A program made the translations under genes and the position numbers. Shown piece after piece: positions 34,919-43,468 of a stretch of DNA of 53,908 bases (its first letter is position 1; each line of letters starts with the position of its first letter). Below the pieces are notes generated by a model that was not told the DNA's origin, searched no databases, and saw only the letters and a program-made list of their open reading frames with translations. Source of the stretch: an uncultured Lachnospiraceae bacterium (GTDB lineage: Bacteria; Bacillota; Clostridia; Lachnospirales; Lachnospiraceae); NCBI GenBank assembly GCA_949472775.1, contig CASWVG010000014.1, positions 1 through 53,908 on the forward strand. Direction: 5' to 3'.

Positions 34919-36709
34919 ATGGCGAAATGGATGGTGTCCGCAAAGAAGGCGGATTTTGATGGGATAGGGAAACGGTTTGGGATTGATCCGGTGATTGCCA
35001 GGATCATACGCAACAGAGATGTGGTGGATGATGGGGCAATCGAAAAATTTTTACATGGCACGACAGCGGATCTCTATGATCCTACGCTTTTAAAAGACGC
35101 AGACAAGGCGGCGGATATTCTCTGCGAAAAGACGAGGGAGAAGAAAAAGATCCGGGTGATCGGTGACTATGATATCGACGGCGTCTGCTCATCCTACATA
35201 TTGGCGGCATGTCTGGAAAAGTGCGGCGCGGATGTTTCGGTGGTGATTCCCCACAGGATACGGGACGGATACGGGCTGAACGAGAAGCTGATTGAGGAGG
35301 CGGGCGAGGACGGTGTAGATACGATCCTCACATGCGATAACGGCATTGCGGCGTTCTCCCAGATCGCTTTCGCGAAGGAACTTGGCATGACGGTGATTGT
35401 GACGGATCACCATGAGGTGCCCTACGAGGTGCGGGAGGACGGCAGCCGGGAGGAGATACTGCCCCCGGCGGACGCCGTGGTGGACCCGAAGCAGGACGGC
35501 TGCCCTTATCCCTATAAAGGCATCTGCGGCGCCGTCACGGCATATAAGCTGATGGAACTATACCTAAAAGAAATGGAGGGGGAGGGCGCTCTGTCAGTGG
35601 GAGAGAAGGAAACGCTTTTGCAGGAGCTTCTGGCGTTTGCGGGTTTTGCCACGGTAGGAGATGTGATGGAACTGACCGACGAGAACCGCATTCTGGTCAG
35701 GTATGGATTGAAGCAGATCGAGCGGTCCACGAATCCGGGGCTGCGCGCGCTGCTTACGGTGAATGAACTGGCGGAAAAGAAACTGACAGGCTATCATGTG
35801 GGTTTTATCCTCGGTCCCTGCTTAAACGCCACGGGGCGGCTGGACACGGCGGCAAGGGCACTTGCCATGTTCCGGACGAAAGAGCAGGCGGAGGCTGTTA
35901 CCATTGCCGGGGAGCTGAAGGCATTAAATGACAGCCGGAAGGAAATGACGCTGCTCGGGACGGCGCAGGCGATGGACGAGATTGAGAATACGGCACTGCG
36001 GGAGGATAAGGTGCTGGTGGTCTTTCTGCCGGACTGTCACGAGAGTCTGGCGGGGATTATCGCCGGGCGGATCAGGGAGCGGTACCACAAGCCGGTCTTT
36101 GTGCTGACCCGGGGCGAGGAAGGTGTGAAGGGCTCGGGGCGTTCCATAGAGGCTTATCACATGTACGATAAGATGAGCGAGTGTAAGGAACTGTACACGA
36201 AGTACGGCGGGCATAAGATGGCGGCGGGGGTGTCCATGCCGGAGGAGAATGTGGAGGCGTTCCGGACCTTTCTGAACGCCCACAGCGGTTTGCACGAGGA
36301 AGATCTGGTGGAGGTCATACATATCGACGTGCCTATGCCCATGTCCTATGTGACCCCGGAACTGGTCAGACAGCTTTCCCTTTTAGAGCCTTTTGGCAAC
36401 GGCAATCCAAAACCGGTTTTCGCCCAGAAGAATGTGCGCGTATGCAGAGGGCGGATACTGGGGAAAAATAGAAACGTGGGGAAATACAGGGTGGCTGACG
36501 AGAACGGGCGGGAGTATGATATGATGTACTTCGGGGATCTGGAACAGTGGCACGCGTTCCTTTCAGCCCATTTCGGGCAGGAGGAGACGGACAGACTCTA
36601 CGCCGGAGGCAGCGCACGGATAGTCATCAGCGTGATTTATTACCCCGATATCAATGTGTACAAGGGAGTCGAGTCCCTGCAGATGGTGATGCAGGATTAT
36701 AGTGCATAA
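34919..36709 (+). CDS. recJ: Single-stranded-DNA-specific exonuclease RecJ
   Basis: 596 residues of the DHH superfamily. DYDIDG (83-88), CDNGI (about 139), DHH (163-165) and a DHHA1 domain with the glycine-rich GSGRS and GGHKMAAG motifs mark the Mn-dependent 5'-3' exonuclease core; an OB-like C-terminal domain follows. It degrades ssDNA in recombination and mismatch repair. The ATG at 34919 has no Shine-Dalgarno. A stop (TGA, 34910-34912) lies in frame just upstream and ends an 18-codon ORF from 34859, so reinitiation is possible. The stop codon at 36707 lies within a duplicated 20-bp sequence. Confidence 0.94.
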   Translation: MAKWMVSAKKADFDGIGKRFGIDPVIARIIRNRDVVDDGAIEKFLHGTTADLYDPTLLKDADKAADILCEKTREKKKIRVIGDYDIDGVCSSYILAACLEKCGADVSVVIPHRIRDGYGLNEKLIEEAGEDGVDTILTCDNGIAAFSQIAFAKELGMTVIVTDHHEVPYEVREDGSREEILPPADAVVDPKQDGCPYPYKGICGAVTAYKLMELYLKEMEGEGALSVGEKETLLQELLAFAGFATVGDVMELTDENRILVRYGLKQIERSTNPGLRALLTVNELAEKKLTGYHVGFILGPCLNATGRLDTAARALAMFRTKEQAEAVTIAGELKALNDSRKEMTLLGTAQAMDEIENTALREDKVLVVFLPDCHESLAGIIAGRIRERYHKPVFVLTRGEEGVKGSGRSIEAYHMYDKMSECKELYTKYGGHKMAAGVSMPEENVEAFRTFLNAHSGLHEEDLVEVIHIDVPMPMSYVTPELVRQLSLLEPFGNGNPKPVFAQKNVRVCRGRILGKNRNVGKYRVADENGREYDMMYFGDLEQWHAFLSAHFGQEETDRLYAGGSARIVISVIYYPDINVYKGVESLQMVMQDYSA

Positions 36710-36884
36710 GCAAAAGAAAAACATAGCGCCGTCGCAGAAAAAATCTGCGACTGAAGCCGGCATTTGTTTTTCAGAAGAATCGAAGATTCTTCACGGCACA
36801 TAACGAGCAAATGTCCGATGAAATCGGACGTGGAGCGCTGAAAGCGCGGATTTGCGAGTCTCATGCGTAAGCAAAAGAAAAACA
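36704..36884. repeat. Multi-hairpin element bounded by a 20-bp direct repeat at the recJ stop codon
   Basis: GCATAAGCAAAAGAAAAACA at 36704 recurs at 36865 with one change, 161 bases apart. Between them lie GTCGCAGA-AAAAA-TCTGCGAC (36731), GAAGAATC-GAA-GATTCTTC (36774), GTCCGAT-GAA-ATCGGAC (36813) and GCGCT-GAA-AGCGC (36835). Three successive stems share the same GAA triloop. It looks like a small element inserted at the 3' end of recJ with duplication of its target, or a tandem duplication. The remaining part of this 444-bp gap holds the terminator at 36896 and the murE promoter at 37073. Confidence 0.65.
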
Positions 36885-36895
36885 AGCGGGACACG

Positions 36896-36923
36896 AAAAA
36901 GCCCGGACGTTCCGGGCTCTTTC
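36896..36923 (+). terminator. Rho-independent terminator of recJ
   Basis: GCCCGGA (36901-36907) and TCCGGGC (36911-36917) with a CGT loop, preceded by AAAAA and followed by TCTTT. Confidence 0.8.
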
Positions 36924-37072
36924 GCAGTTTTCTTATGAGGGGGAGATAGTGAATTCATCAACTATCTTGATACTTATCATAATGTGTAATTGTGTCCAAA
37001 ATGTGTTTAGTTTGTGAAGGAAAAATAAAAAAACATTAAGAAACCTTAAAGACAGAGGAAAACAGAGAAAAA

Positions 37073-37101
37073 TTGCAAAAACGCGTATTTCGTGCTATCT
37101 T
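37073..37101 (+). promoter_or_regulatory. Candidate sigma-A promoter for murE-priA and downstream genes
   Basis: TTGCAA (37073-37078) and TATCTT (37096-37101) are 17 bases apart in a very AT-rich region, about 50 bases before the murE start. It may drive much of the run that continues to rsgA. Confidence 0.5.
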
Positions 37102-37153
37102 ACTATATAAATAAATATAAGAAATAAAGGAAAAGGTTTTGACGAGGTGAATT

Positions 37154-38623
37154 ATGGCAGCTTTAGGCGAATTGTTGAAGGAAATATCCTATGAACGTGT
37201 GAGCGGCGTGATGGAAAGGGAAATAACGGATGTTATCTATGATTCCAGAAAGGTGATCGAAGGGTGCCTGTTCGTCTGCATACCAGGTGCAAAGGCGGAC
37301 GGTCACAAGTTTGCGGCGGATGCAGTGCGCGCCGGAGCGTCGGCACTGTTGACAGAGCATGAGGTGGAACTGCCCGGGAAAGCGGACGTGACGGTGATCC
37401 GTGTGGCGGATGTCCGCTATGCGTTTGCCTTTGTCTCGGCGGCATATTTCGGGCATCCCGCCAAGCAGATGAAGATCATCGGCATCACGGGCACGAAGGG
37501 CAAAACGACCACTACCTATCTGGTGAAGTCCATTCTGGAGCAGGCGGGCAGAAAGGTGGGGCTGATCGGCACCATAGAAATCATTATCGGGGAGACGCAC
37601 ATTCACGCGGAGAACACCACGCCCCAGTCTTATCTGGTGCAGAAATATTTTCGGATGATGGCGGACGCGGGCTGCGATACCGTGGTGATGGAGGTTTCCT
37701 CACAGGGACTGATGCTGCACAGGACGCAGGGCTTTGTCTTTGATTTCGGCATCTTTACGAATCTGGAGCCGGATCATATCGGAGAAAACGAGCATAAAGA
37801 TTTTGACGACTATCTGCACTGTAAGAGCCTGTTGTTTAGACAGTGCAAGGTGGGGATTGTGAACCGGGATGATTCCCACTGGGAGGCGGTCACAGAAGGC
37901 TGCACCTGTCAGCTTGAAACTTACGGGATCGGTACGCCGGCGGATCTGCGGGCGGAGGATATCGCTTTCCTGAACGAGGGCGGCAGTCTTGGCATGCGCT
38001 TTACGGCGAAAGGGCTGACTGAACTTCCGGTGAAAATCGCATCGCCCGGCAGATTCAACGTTTACAATGCGCTCACGGCGATTGCCATCTGCAGACATTT
38101 CGGGGTGGACGGAAAGGCGATACAGAATGCGCTCGCGGCGGCGAAGGTGAAGGGAAGGACAGAGATGGTGAAGGTATCCGACGAATTTACCCTGATGATC
38201 GATTATGCCCACAATGCCATGGCGCTGAAAAGCCTGTTGGAGACGCTGCGCGCCTACAATCCGCACAGACTGGTCTGCCTGTTCGGCTGCGGCGGCAACC
38301 GGGCGAAATCCAGGCGGTACGAGATGGGCGAGGTCAGCGGACGAATGGCGGATCTGACGATCATCACCTCCGACAATCCGCGTACGGAGGAGCCGCAGGC
38401 GATCATCGACGATATCAAGACAGGGATGGCGAAGACGGACGGCAGGTACGTGGAGATCTGCGACAGAAAAGAAGCCATTGCCTACGCCATCGACCATGGC
38501 GAGCCGGGAGATATCATCGTGCTGGCAGGCAAGGGCCATGAGGACTATCAGGAGATAAACGGTGTGAAGTACCCGATGGATGAGAGAGTGCTGATACAGG
38601 AAATTTTAGAGGAGCGGGCATGA
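37154..38623 (+). CDS. murE: UDP-MurNAc-tripeptide synthetase (meso-diaminopimelate type)
   Basis: 489 residues. The ATP loop GITGTKGKTTTT lies near 113-124. The ENTTPQSYLVQKYF and GCDTVVMEVSSQGL segments and the DYAHN motif of Mur ligases follow. The DNPR motif (about 406-409) marks the meso-DAP-specific type rather than the lysine type, so the wall is probably DAP-based. It adds the third residue of the stem peptide in the cytoplasm. AGGTGA lies six bases before the ATG. The stop overlaps the priA start by four bases (ATGA). Confidence 0.96.
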   Translation: MAALGELLKEISYERVSGVMEREITDVIYDSRKVIEGCLFVCIPGAKADGHKFAADAVRAGASALLTEHEVELPGKADVTVIRVADVRYAFAFVSAAYFGHPAKQMKIIGITGTKGKTTTTYLVKSILEQAGRKVGLIGTIEIIIGETHIHAENTTPQSYLVQKYFRMMADAGCDTVVMEVSSQGLMLHRTQGFVFDFGIFTNLEPDHIGENEHKDFDDYLHCKSLLFRQCKVGIVNRDDSHWEAVTEGCTCQLETYGIGTPADLRAEDIAFLNEGGSLGMRFTAKGLTELPVKIASPGRFNVYNALTAIAICRHFGVDGKAIQNALAAAKVKGRTEMVKVSDEFTLMIDYAHNAMALKSLLETLRAYNPHRLVCLFGCGGNRAKSRRYEMGEVSGRMADLTIITSDNPRTEEPQAIIDDIKTGMAKTDGRYVEICDRKEAIAYAIDHGEPGDIIVLAGKGHEDYQEINGVKYPMDERVLIQEILEERA

Positions 38624-40857
38624 CTAAGCGGTATGCGGATGTCATCATAGATATCGCCCATGAGAAGGTGGACCGGGTTTTTCAGTACCGGATTCCGGAA
38701 GCATTGTCGGAGTCGGTGAGACCGGGCGTGCAGGTGCGCGTGCCTTTCGGGAACGGGAACCGGGAGCGGACGGGATATGTGGTGGATCTCTCGGAGGAGG
38801 CGGATTATCCTCCGGAGAAGATCAAGGCAGTCATCTCCGTGGATGAGAAGGGTATGACTGTGGAGGGCAGGCAGATCCAGATCGCCTACTGGTTAAAGAG
38901 CAACTACGGCGGAACGACCATTGCGGCACTAAAGACCGTGCTTCCCGTGAAACAGAAACAGAAGCAGCTTGAGAAAAAGAAGGTGCTGCGGTGTCTGTCC
39001 GGGGAGGAAACCGCGCAGGCGGCAGGCGAGTGCGAGAGAAAGAACCAGCGGGCGAAGGCGAGAGTGCTGATGGCTCTTCAGACGGAGGAGGAACTGCCCT
39101 ACGAGTTAATCAGACAAAAGCTCCATGTGGCGGCGTCCACTTTACAGGCGCTGGAGAGACAGGGATACCTGCGTATAGAAAAAGAGGCTTTTTACCGCAA
39201 TCCTGTCAAGGCGGGGGATCGGAGCGAGACGCGTCCCGTGCTGCATCAGGCGCAGCGGCATATCATAGAGGATGTGCTTGCGGATTACCGTGCCGGGCAT
39301 CCGGGGGTGTATCTGGTACACGGCGTCACGGGCAGCGGCAAGACGGAGGTGTACCTTGGCATCATCGAGGAGATGATTGCCATGGGGAAACAGGCGATTA
39401 TGCTCATCCCGGAGATCGCGCTGACGTACCAGACTCTGCTCAGGTTTTACAAGAGATTCGGGGACCGGGTGTCGGTGATCAATTCCTCGCTGTCCGCGGG
39501 AGAGAAGTATGACCAGATCGAGCGGGCAAAGGCGGGGGAGATCGACGTGATGATCGGACCGCGCTCGGCGCTGTTTACGCCCTTTGCCAATCTGGGCGTT
39601 ATCGTGGTGGATGAGGAGCACGAGAACAGCTACAAGAGTGAGACAACGCCCCGGTATCATGCGAGGGAGACGGCTGTGGAGATCGCGTCCCTGTGCGGCG
39701 CCAGTGTGGTCCTCGGTTCGGCGACGCCGTCCATGGAGGCGTATTACCGTGCCGAGAGGGGAGAATATAAGTTATATGAGATGAGGGAACGCCCCGGGAA
39801 CAGTGTACTCCCAGCGGTGCATACGATAGATCTGAGAGAAGAGCTGAGACAGGGGAACCGTTCCATGTTCAGCCGGAAACTGAAGGAACTGATGCAGGAG
39901 CGGCTTTCCGGAGGGGAACAGGCCATTCTTTTTCTGAACAGAAGAGGCTATGCGGGATTTATTTCCTGCCGTTCCTGTGGGCATGTGATGAAATGTCCAC
40001 ACTGTGACGTATCCTTGTCAGAGCACAGAAACGGGATACTCACCTGTCATTACTGCGGGTATCAGGAGCGGAAGCCTGCGAAATGCCCGTCCTGCGGCTC
40101 CCCCTATCTGATGGGTTTTAAGGCGGGAACGGAGCAGGTGGAGGAGGCGATCCACAGGGAATTTCCGGGAGCACGGGTGCTTCGCATGGATGCGGATACC
40201 ACCCGCAGGAAGGACAGCTACGAGCGGATCCTTTCCGCCTTTGCAGATGAGGAGGCTGATATTCTCGTGGGAACGCAGATGATTGTGAAAGGGCACGATT
40301 TTCCCGGTGTGACGCTGGTGGGTGTGCTGGCGGCGGATCTGTCTTTAAACAGGAACGATTACCGGGCGGGGGAACGCACGTTTCAGCTTCTGACACAGGC
40401 GGCGGGACGCGCGGGCAGGGGAGAGCGGCCGGGCGAGGTGGTGATCCAGACCTATCAGCCGGAGCATTACAGCGTGGTCTACGCGGCGAAACAGGATTAT
40501 CGGGGATTTTACGGGGAGGAGATCGCCTACAGGGGACTTGTGGGCTACCCGCCCGTGGAACATATGCTGGCGGTTCTCATCGTCTCCCGTGTGCAGGAGG
40601 ATGGAGAGCGGCTGGGAAGAGAAATGACCAATGTAGTCAAGAGAGAGATGGCTGATGTGGCAAGGCTCCGGGTAATCGGACCGGCGCAAGCTGCGGTCGG
40701 AAAGATAGCCGACCTTTACCGCCACAGCTTTTACATCAGACATGGGGAGTATCAGATATTGGTGGAAGCAAAGGACAGGCTGGAGAATTTTTGCAGGGAA
40801 AGGGAACTTAAGGGTCAGACGGTGCAGTTTGACTTTGACCCTATGAATACTTTTTAA
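38620..40857 (+). CDS. priA: Primosomal helicase PriA
   Basis: 745 residues. An N-terminal DNA-binding region is followed by a superfamily 2 helicase: Walker A GVTGSGKTEVY (about 233-243) and DEEH (about 330). A zinc-binding region with eight cysteines comes next (CRSCGHVMKCPHC, CHYCGY, CPSCGS at about 450-490). Later helicase motifs include GTQMIVKGHDFPGVTLV and QAAGRAGRG. It restarts stalled replication forks. The murE-priA-def-fmt order is common in Clostridia. It overlaps murE. Confidence 0.96.
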   Translation: MTKRYADVIIDIAHEKVDRVFQYRIPEALSESVRPGVQVRVPFGNGNRERTGYVVDLSEEADYPPEKIKAVISVDEKGMTVEGRQIQIAYWLKSNYGGTTIAALKTVLPVKQKQKQLEKKKVLRCLSGEETAQAAGECERKNQRAKARVLMALQTEEELPYELIRQKLHVAASTLQALERQGYLRIEKEAFYRNPVKAGDRSETRPVLHQAQRHIIEDVLADYRAGHPGVYLVHGVTGSGKTEVYLGIIEEMIAMGKQAIMLIPEIALTYQTLLRFYKRFGDRVSVINSSLSAGEKYDQIERAKAGEIDVMIGPRSALFTPFANLGVIVVDEEHENSYKSETTPRYHARETAVEIASLCGASVVLGSATPSMEAYYRAERGEYKLYEMRERPGNSVLPAVHTIDLREELRQGNRSMFSRKLKELMQERLSGGEQAILFLNRRGYAGFISCRSCGHVMKCPHCDVSLSEHRNGILTCHYCGYQERKPAKCPSCGSPYLMGFKAGTEQVEEAIHREFPGARVLRMDADTTRRKDSYERILSAFADEEADILVGTQMIVKGHDFPGVTLVGVLAADLSLNRNDYRAGERTFQLLTQAAGRAGRGERPGEVVIQTYQPEHYSVVYAAKQDYRGFYGEEIAYRGLVGYPPVEHMLAVLIVSRVQEDGERLGREMTNVVKREMADVARLRVIGPAQAAVGKIADLYRHSFYIRHGEYQILVEAKDRLENFCRERELKGQTVQFDFDPMNTF

Positions 40858-40894
40858 AGAAACAGGAAACAGAAAAGGCAGGAGGAAAAGCAGT

Positions 40895-41374
40895 ATGGCA
40901 ACCAGAAAAGTCAGAGAGATGGGAGATCCGGTTTTGGGAAAGAGATGCAAGGAGGTGACGGAGATCACACCCCGGCTGCAGGAACTGATCGACGATATGT
41001 TTGAGACGCTGTATGAGGAGAACGGAGTGGGACTGGCGGCGCCCCAGGTAGGTATTTTAAAGCGCATCGTGGTGATAGATACCACAGGGGAAGATCCCTT
41101 GTTACTGATTAACCCGAAGATACTGGAGACCAGCGGGGAGCAGGACGGTTACGAGGGATGCTTGAGCGTTCCGGGCAAGAGCGGCAAGGTGACCAGACCC
41201 AATTATGTGAAAGCGCTTGCCTATGATGAAAATATGGAGCCTTTTGAAATAGAGGGGACAGAACTGCTGGCCAGAGCGATCTGTCACGAGGTGGATCACC
41301 TGGAGGGGCATCTGTATGTGGAAAAGGTTCACGGCCCTCTTGTCAATACGGAGGATCTGCAGGCGGAAGAGTGA
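40895..41374 (+). CDS. def: Peptide deformylase
   Basis: 159 residues. All three motifs are present: GVGLAAPQ (44-51), EGCLSVPG with the metal-ligand Cys89, and HEVDH (131-135) with two His ligands and the catalytic Glu. It removes the formyl group from nascent N-termini and pairs with fmt, 210 bases downstream. GGAGGAAAAG precedes the ATG. Confidence 0.97.
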   Translation: MATRKVREMGDPVLGKRCKEVTEITPRLQELIDDMFETLYEENGVGLAAPQVGILKRIVVIDTTGEDPLLLINPKILETSGEQDGYEGCLSVPGKSGKVTRPNYVKALAYDENMEPFEIEGTELLARAICHEVDHLEGHLYVEKVHGPLVNTEDLQAEE

Positions 41375-41466
41375 CGCCGGCTCTATACTGTTGTGAGCAG
41401 TGCACTACAAAAAGTACATGTGGGTACGCAAGCATAGTGTCGCCAGCTCTGTACTGTTATGAGCAG
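41371..41466. repeat. Imperfect 30-bp direct repeat between def and fmt
   Basis: Bases 41371-41400 recur at 41437-41466 with four changes, a period of 66. The first copy includes the def stop codon. The shared core is CTGTAC/CTATAC-TGTT-TGAGCAG. In one frame the copies read TPALYCCEQ and SPALYCYEQ, 22 codons apart. Translation is not supported by a ribosome site, so I call it a repeat only. The rest of the 210-bp gap shows nothing else. Confidence 0.5.
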
Positions 41467-41584
41467 AACAGATCGGAAAAGAAGGCAGAAACGGGCCGGC
41501 GTGAAGCGGAACCGGGGATGCCGGATGGTCTGGCGACGGGAACGGAAAATTTTCATGGTGTTTGGAAAGGAGTGGGTGGAGTAG

Positions 41585-42577
41585 ATGAAAGTGGTGTTTA
41601 TGGGGACCCCCGATTTTGCGGTGGGAGCATTGGAGGCGATCGTCGAAGCCGGGCATGAGGTGACGGCGGTTGTAACCCAGCCCGATAAGCCGAAGGGCAG
41701 AGGCAAGGAAGTGCAGATGACGCCCGTTAAAGTATGCGCGATAAAACACAGCATTCCTGTGTTCCAACCCGTGAAAATCAAGGAGCCGGAGGCAGTGGAG
41801 ACACTTCGGGGTTATCAGGCGGACATCTTTGTGGTGGCGGCTTTTGGACAGATTCTCTCGGAGGAGATTCTTGAAATGCCAAAGTACGGGTGTGTGAATA
41901 TCCATGCGTCTCTGCTTCCGAAGTATCGTGGTGCGGGACCGATCCAGTGGGCAATTATCAACGGAGAAAAAATAACAGGTGTTACCATCATGCAGATGGA
42001 TAAAGGGTTGGACACCGGGGATATGCTTTTCAAGACGGAGGTGGAGATCGCCTCTGACGAGACGGCGGACACCCTGCACGATAAGCTGGCGGTGGCAGGC
42101 GCAGGGCTGATCGTGGAGGCGCTTGCAAAGATTGAGGCGGGCGATGTGACGCCCGTGAAGCAGAATGACGAGGAGTCCTGCTACGCAAAGATGCTGAATA
42201 AATCCATGGGGAGAATTGACTGGAACATGGAGGCGGAGAAAATGGACTGCCTGATCCGGGGGCTGATTTCCTGGCCGGGGGCTTCCACTGTTTATCGGGG
42301 AAAGAACCTGAAGATCTGGCGGGAAGAAGTGGTTTTGGAGCAGGAGCTGGCAGCTTTGGAAGCGCAGACCGGGCAGAGCGATGGCGGCTGTGACGGAAGT
42401 GGCAGGCCTGGCACGGTGGTCCGGGTGGATAAGGATGCTGTCTATGTGCAGACCGGGGACGGGCTTCTCAGAATACTGGAAGTACAGCCGGAGGGCAAAA
42501 AGCGCATGGCAGTAAAGGACTTTCTGCTGGGGTACCCGGTGAAGGCCGGCGATGTGTTTGAGATGAGCAGCCGATAA
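41585..42577 (+). CDS. fmt: Methionyl-tRNA formyltransferase
   Basis: 330 residues. MKVVFMGTPDFAVGALEAIVEAGHEV starts the N-terminal formyltransferase fold. HASLLPKYRGAGPIQWAI (about 107-124) carries the catalytic motif, and TGVTIMQMDKGLDTGDML is typical. The C-terminal beta domain has a slightly enlarged Gly/Asp-rich loop (GQSDGGCDGSG). It formylates initiator Met-tRNA with 10-formyl-THF. GGAGTAG lies before the ATG. Confidence 0.96.
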   Translation: MKVVFMGTPDFAVGALEAIVEAGHEVTAVVTQPDKPKGRGKEVQMTPVKVCAIKHSIPVFQPVKIKEPEAVETLRGYQADIFVVAAFGQILSEEILEMPKYGCVNIHASLLPKYRGAGPIQWAIINGEKITGVTIMQMDKGLDTGDMLFKTEVEIASDETADTLHDKLAVAGAGLIVEALAKIEAGDVTPVKQNDEESCYAKMLNKSMGRIDWNMEAEKMDCLIRGLISWPGASTVYRGKNLKIWREEVVLEQELAALEAQTGQSDGGCDGSGRPGTVVRVDKDAVYVQTGDGLLRILEVQPEGKKRMAVKDFLLGYPVKAGDVFEMSSR

Positions 42578-42664
42578 GAAACGGCACAGGACGTTTGCGG
42601 GCCGGCTCAGCGTTTCGAAGGGGAGAATGGCGGAAGGTGTTTTCCCCAGACAGGAGGAATGAAT

Positions 42665-43381
42665 ATGGGATATTATGGGTATGGATTTGGGTATTATTTT
42701 GATCCGACTTACTTTCTGGTTCTGATCGGGGCAGTGCTTTGTCTGTGGGCACAGGCGAGAGTCAGTGCCACTTACAATAAGTTTTCCAGGATGCAGAGCC
42801 GGACGGGCATGACGGGTGCGCAGGCGGCGCAGAAGATCCTGCAGATGTCTGGGATTTACGACGTGCATATCGAGCATGTGGGCGGGAGCCTTACCGATCA
42901 CTATGATCCGGTGCACAAGGTGCTGCGTCTCTCAGACTCTGTGTACGGTTCGACTTCCGTGGCGGCGATCGGGGTGGCGGCGCACGAGTGCGGGCACGCG
43001 GTGCAGCACGACAAGGGTTATGCGCCCCTGAAGATTCGGTCGGCGCTCGTGCCTGCGGCAAATATCGGTTCCAAGGCGGGGATTCCGCTTATTATTCTGG
43101 GCGCGATTCTGGGAATGAATCAGATGTTGATCCAGATCGGCATCTGGGTGTTTGCGCTTGCTGTGCTTTTTCAGGTGGTGACCCTGCCTGTGGAGTTCAA
43201 TGCATCCGGCAGGGCGCTTGCCATGCTGGGGGATTACGGTATGCTGGAGCGGGATGAGACGGCGGGATGCCGGAAAGTGCTGAAGGCGGCGGCACTGACT
43301 TATGTGGCGGCGGCAGCGTCTTCGATTTTACAGCTTCTGCGGCTGGTGCTGCTGTTCGGCAACCGGAGTCGAGATGATTAA
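42665..43381 (+). CDS. YugP-like zinc metallopeptidase (membrane)
   Basis: 238 residues. The N-terminus is Tyr/Gly-rich, followed by a membrane helix (about 15-33). AAHECGHAVQH carries the HExxH zinc motif, and two or three helices follow near 135-185, with another near 210-230. It matches the neutral zinc metallopeptidase family found beside rsmB in Clostridia; its substrates are not known. I prefer ATG 42665, with AGGAGG seven bases upstream. The ATG at 42659 is only one base from that site. Confidence 0.9.
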   Translation: MGYYGYGFGYYFDPTYFLVLIGAVLCLWAQARVSATYNKFSRMQSRTGMTGAQAAQKILQMSGIYDVHIEHVGGSLTDHYDPVHKVLRLSDSVYGSTSVAAIGVAAHECGHAVQHDKGYAPLKIRSALVPAANIGSKAGIPLIILGAILGMNQMLIQIGIWVFALAVLFQVVTLPVEFNASGRALAMLGDYGMLERDETAGCRKVLKAAALTYVAAAASSILQLLRLVLLFGNRSRDD

Positions 43382-43468
43382 ATATAAGGTGGTCGCAGTT
43401 GCAAAGAGACCAGAAATAATGTGGGTAGCCGTGACTGAGAGAAAAAATATAAACGGGAGAACGAAAGC

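Noticed and set aside
41405-42916. 503-codon minus-strand ORF
   Set aside because: Lies antisense to fmt and the zinc peptidase, no start site, no recognisable domain.
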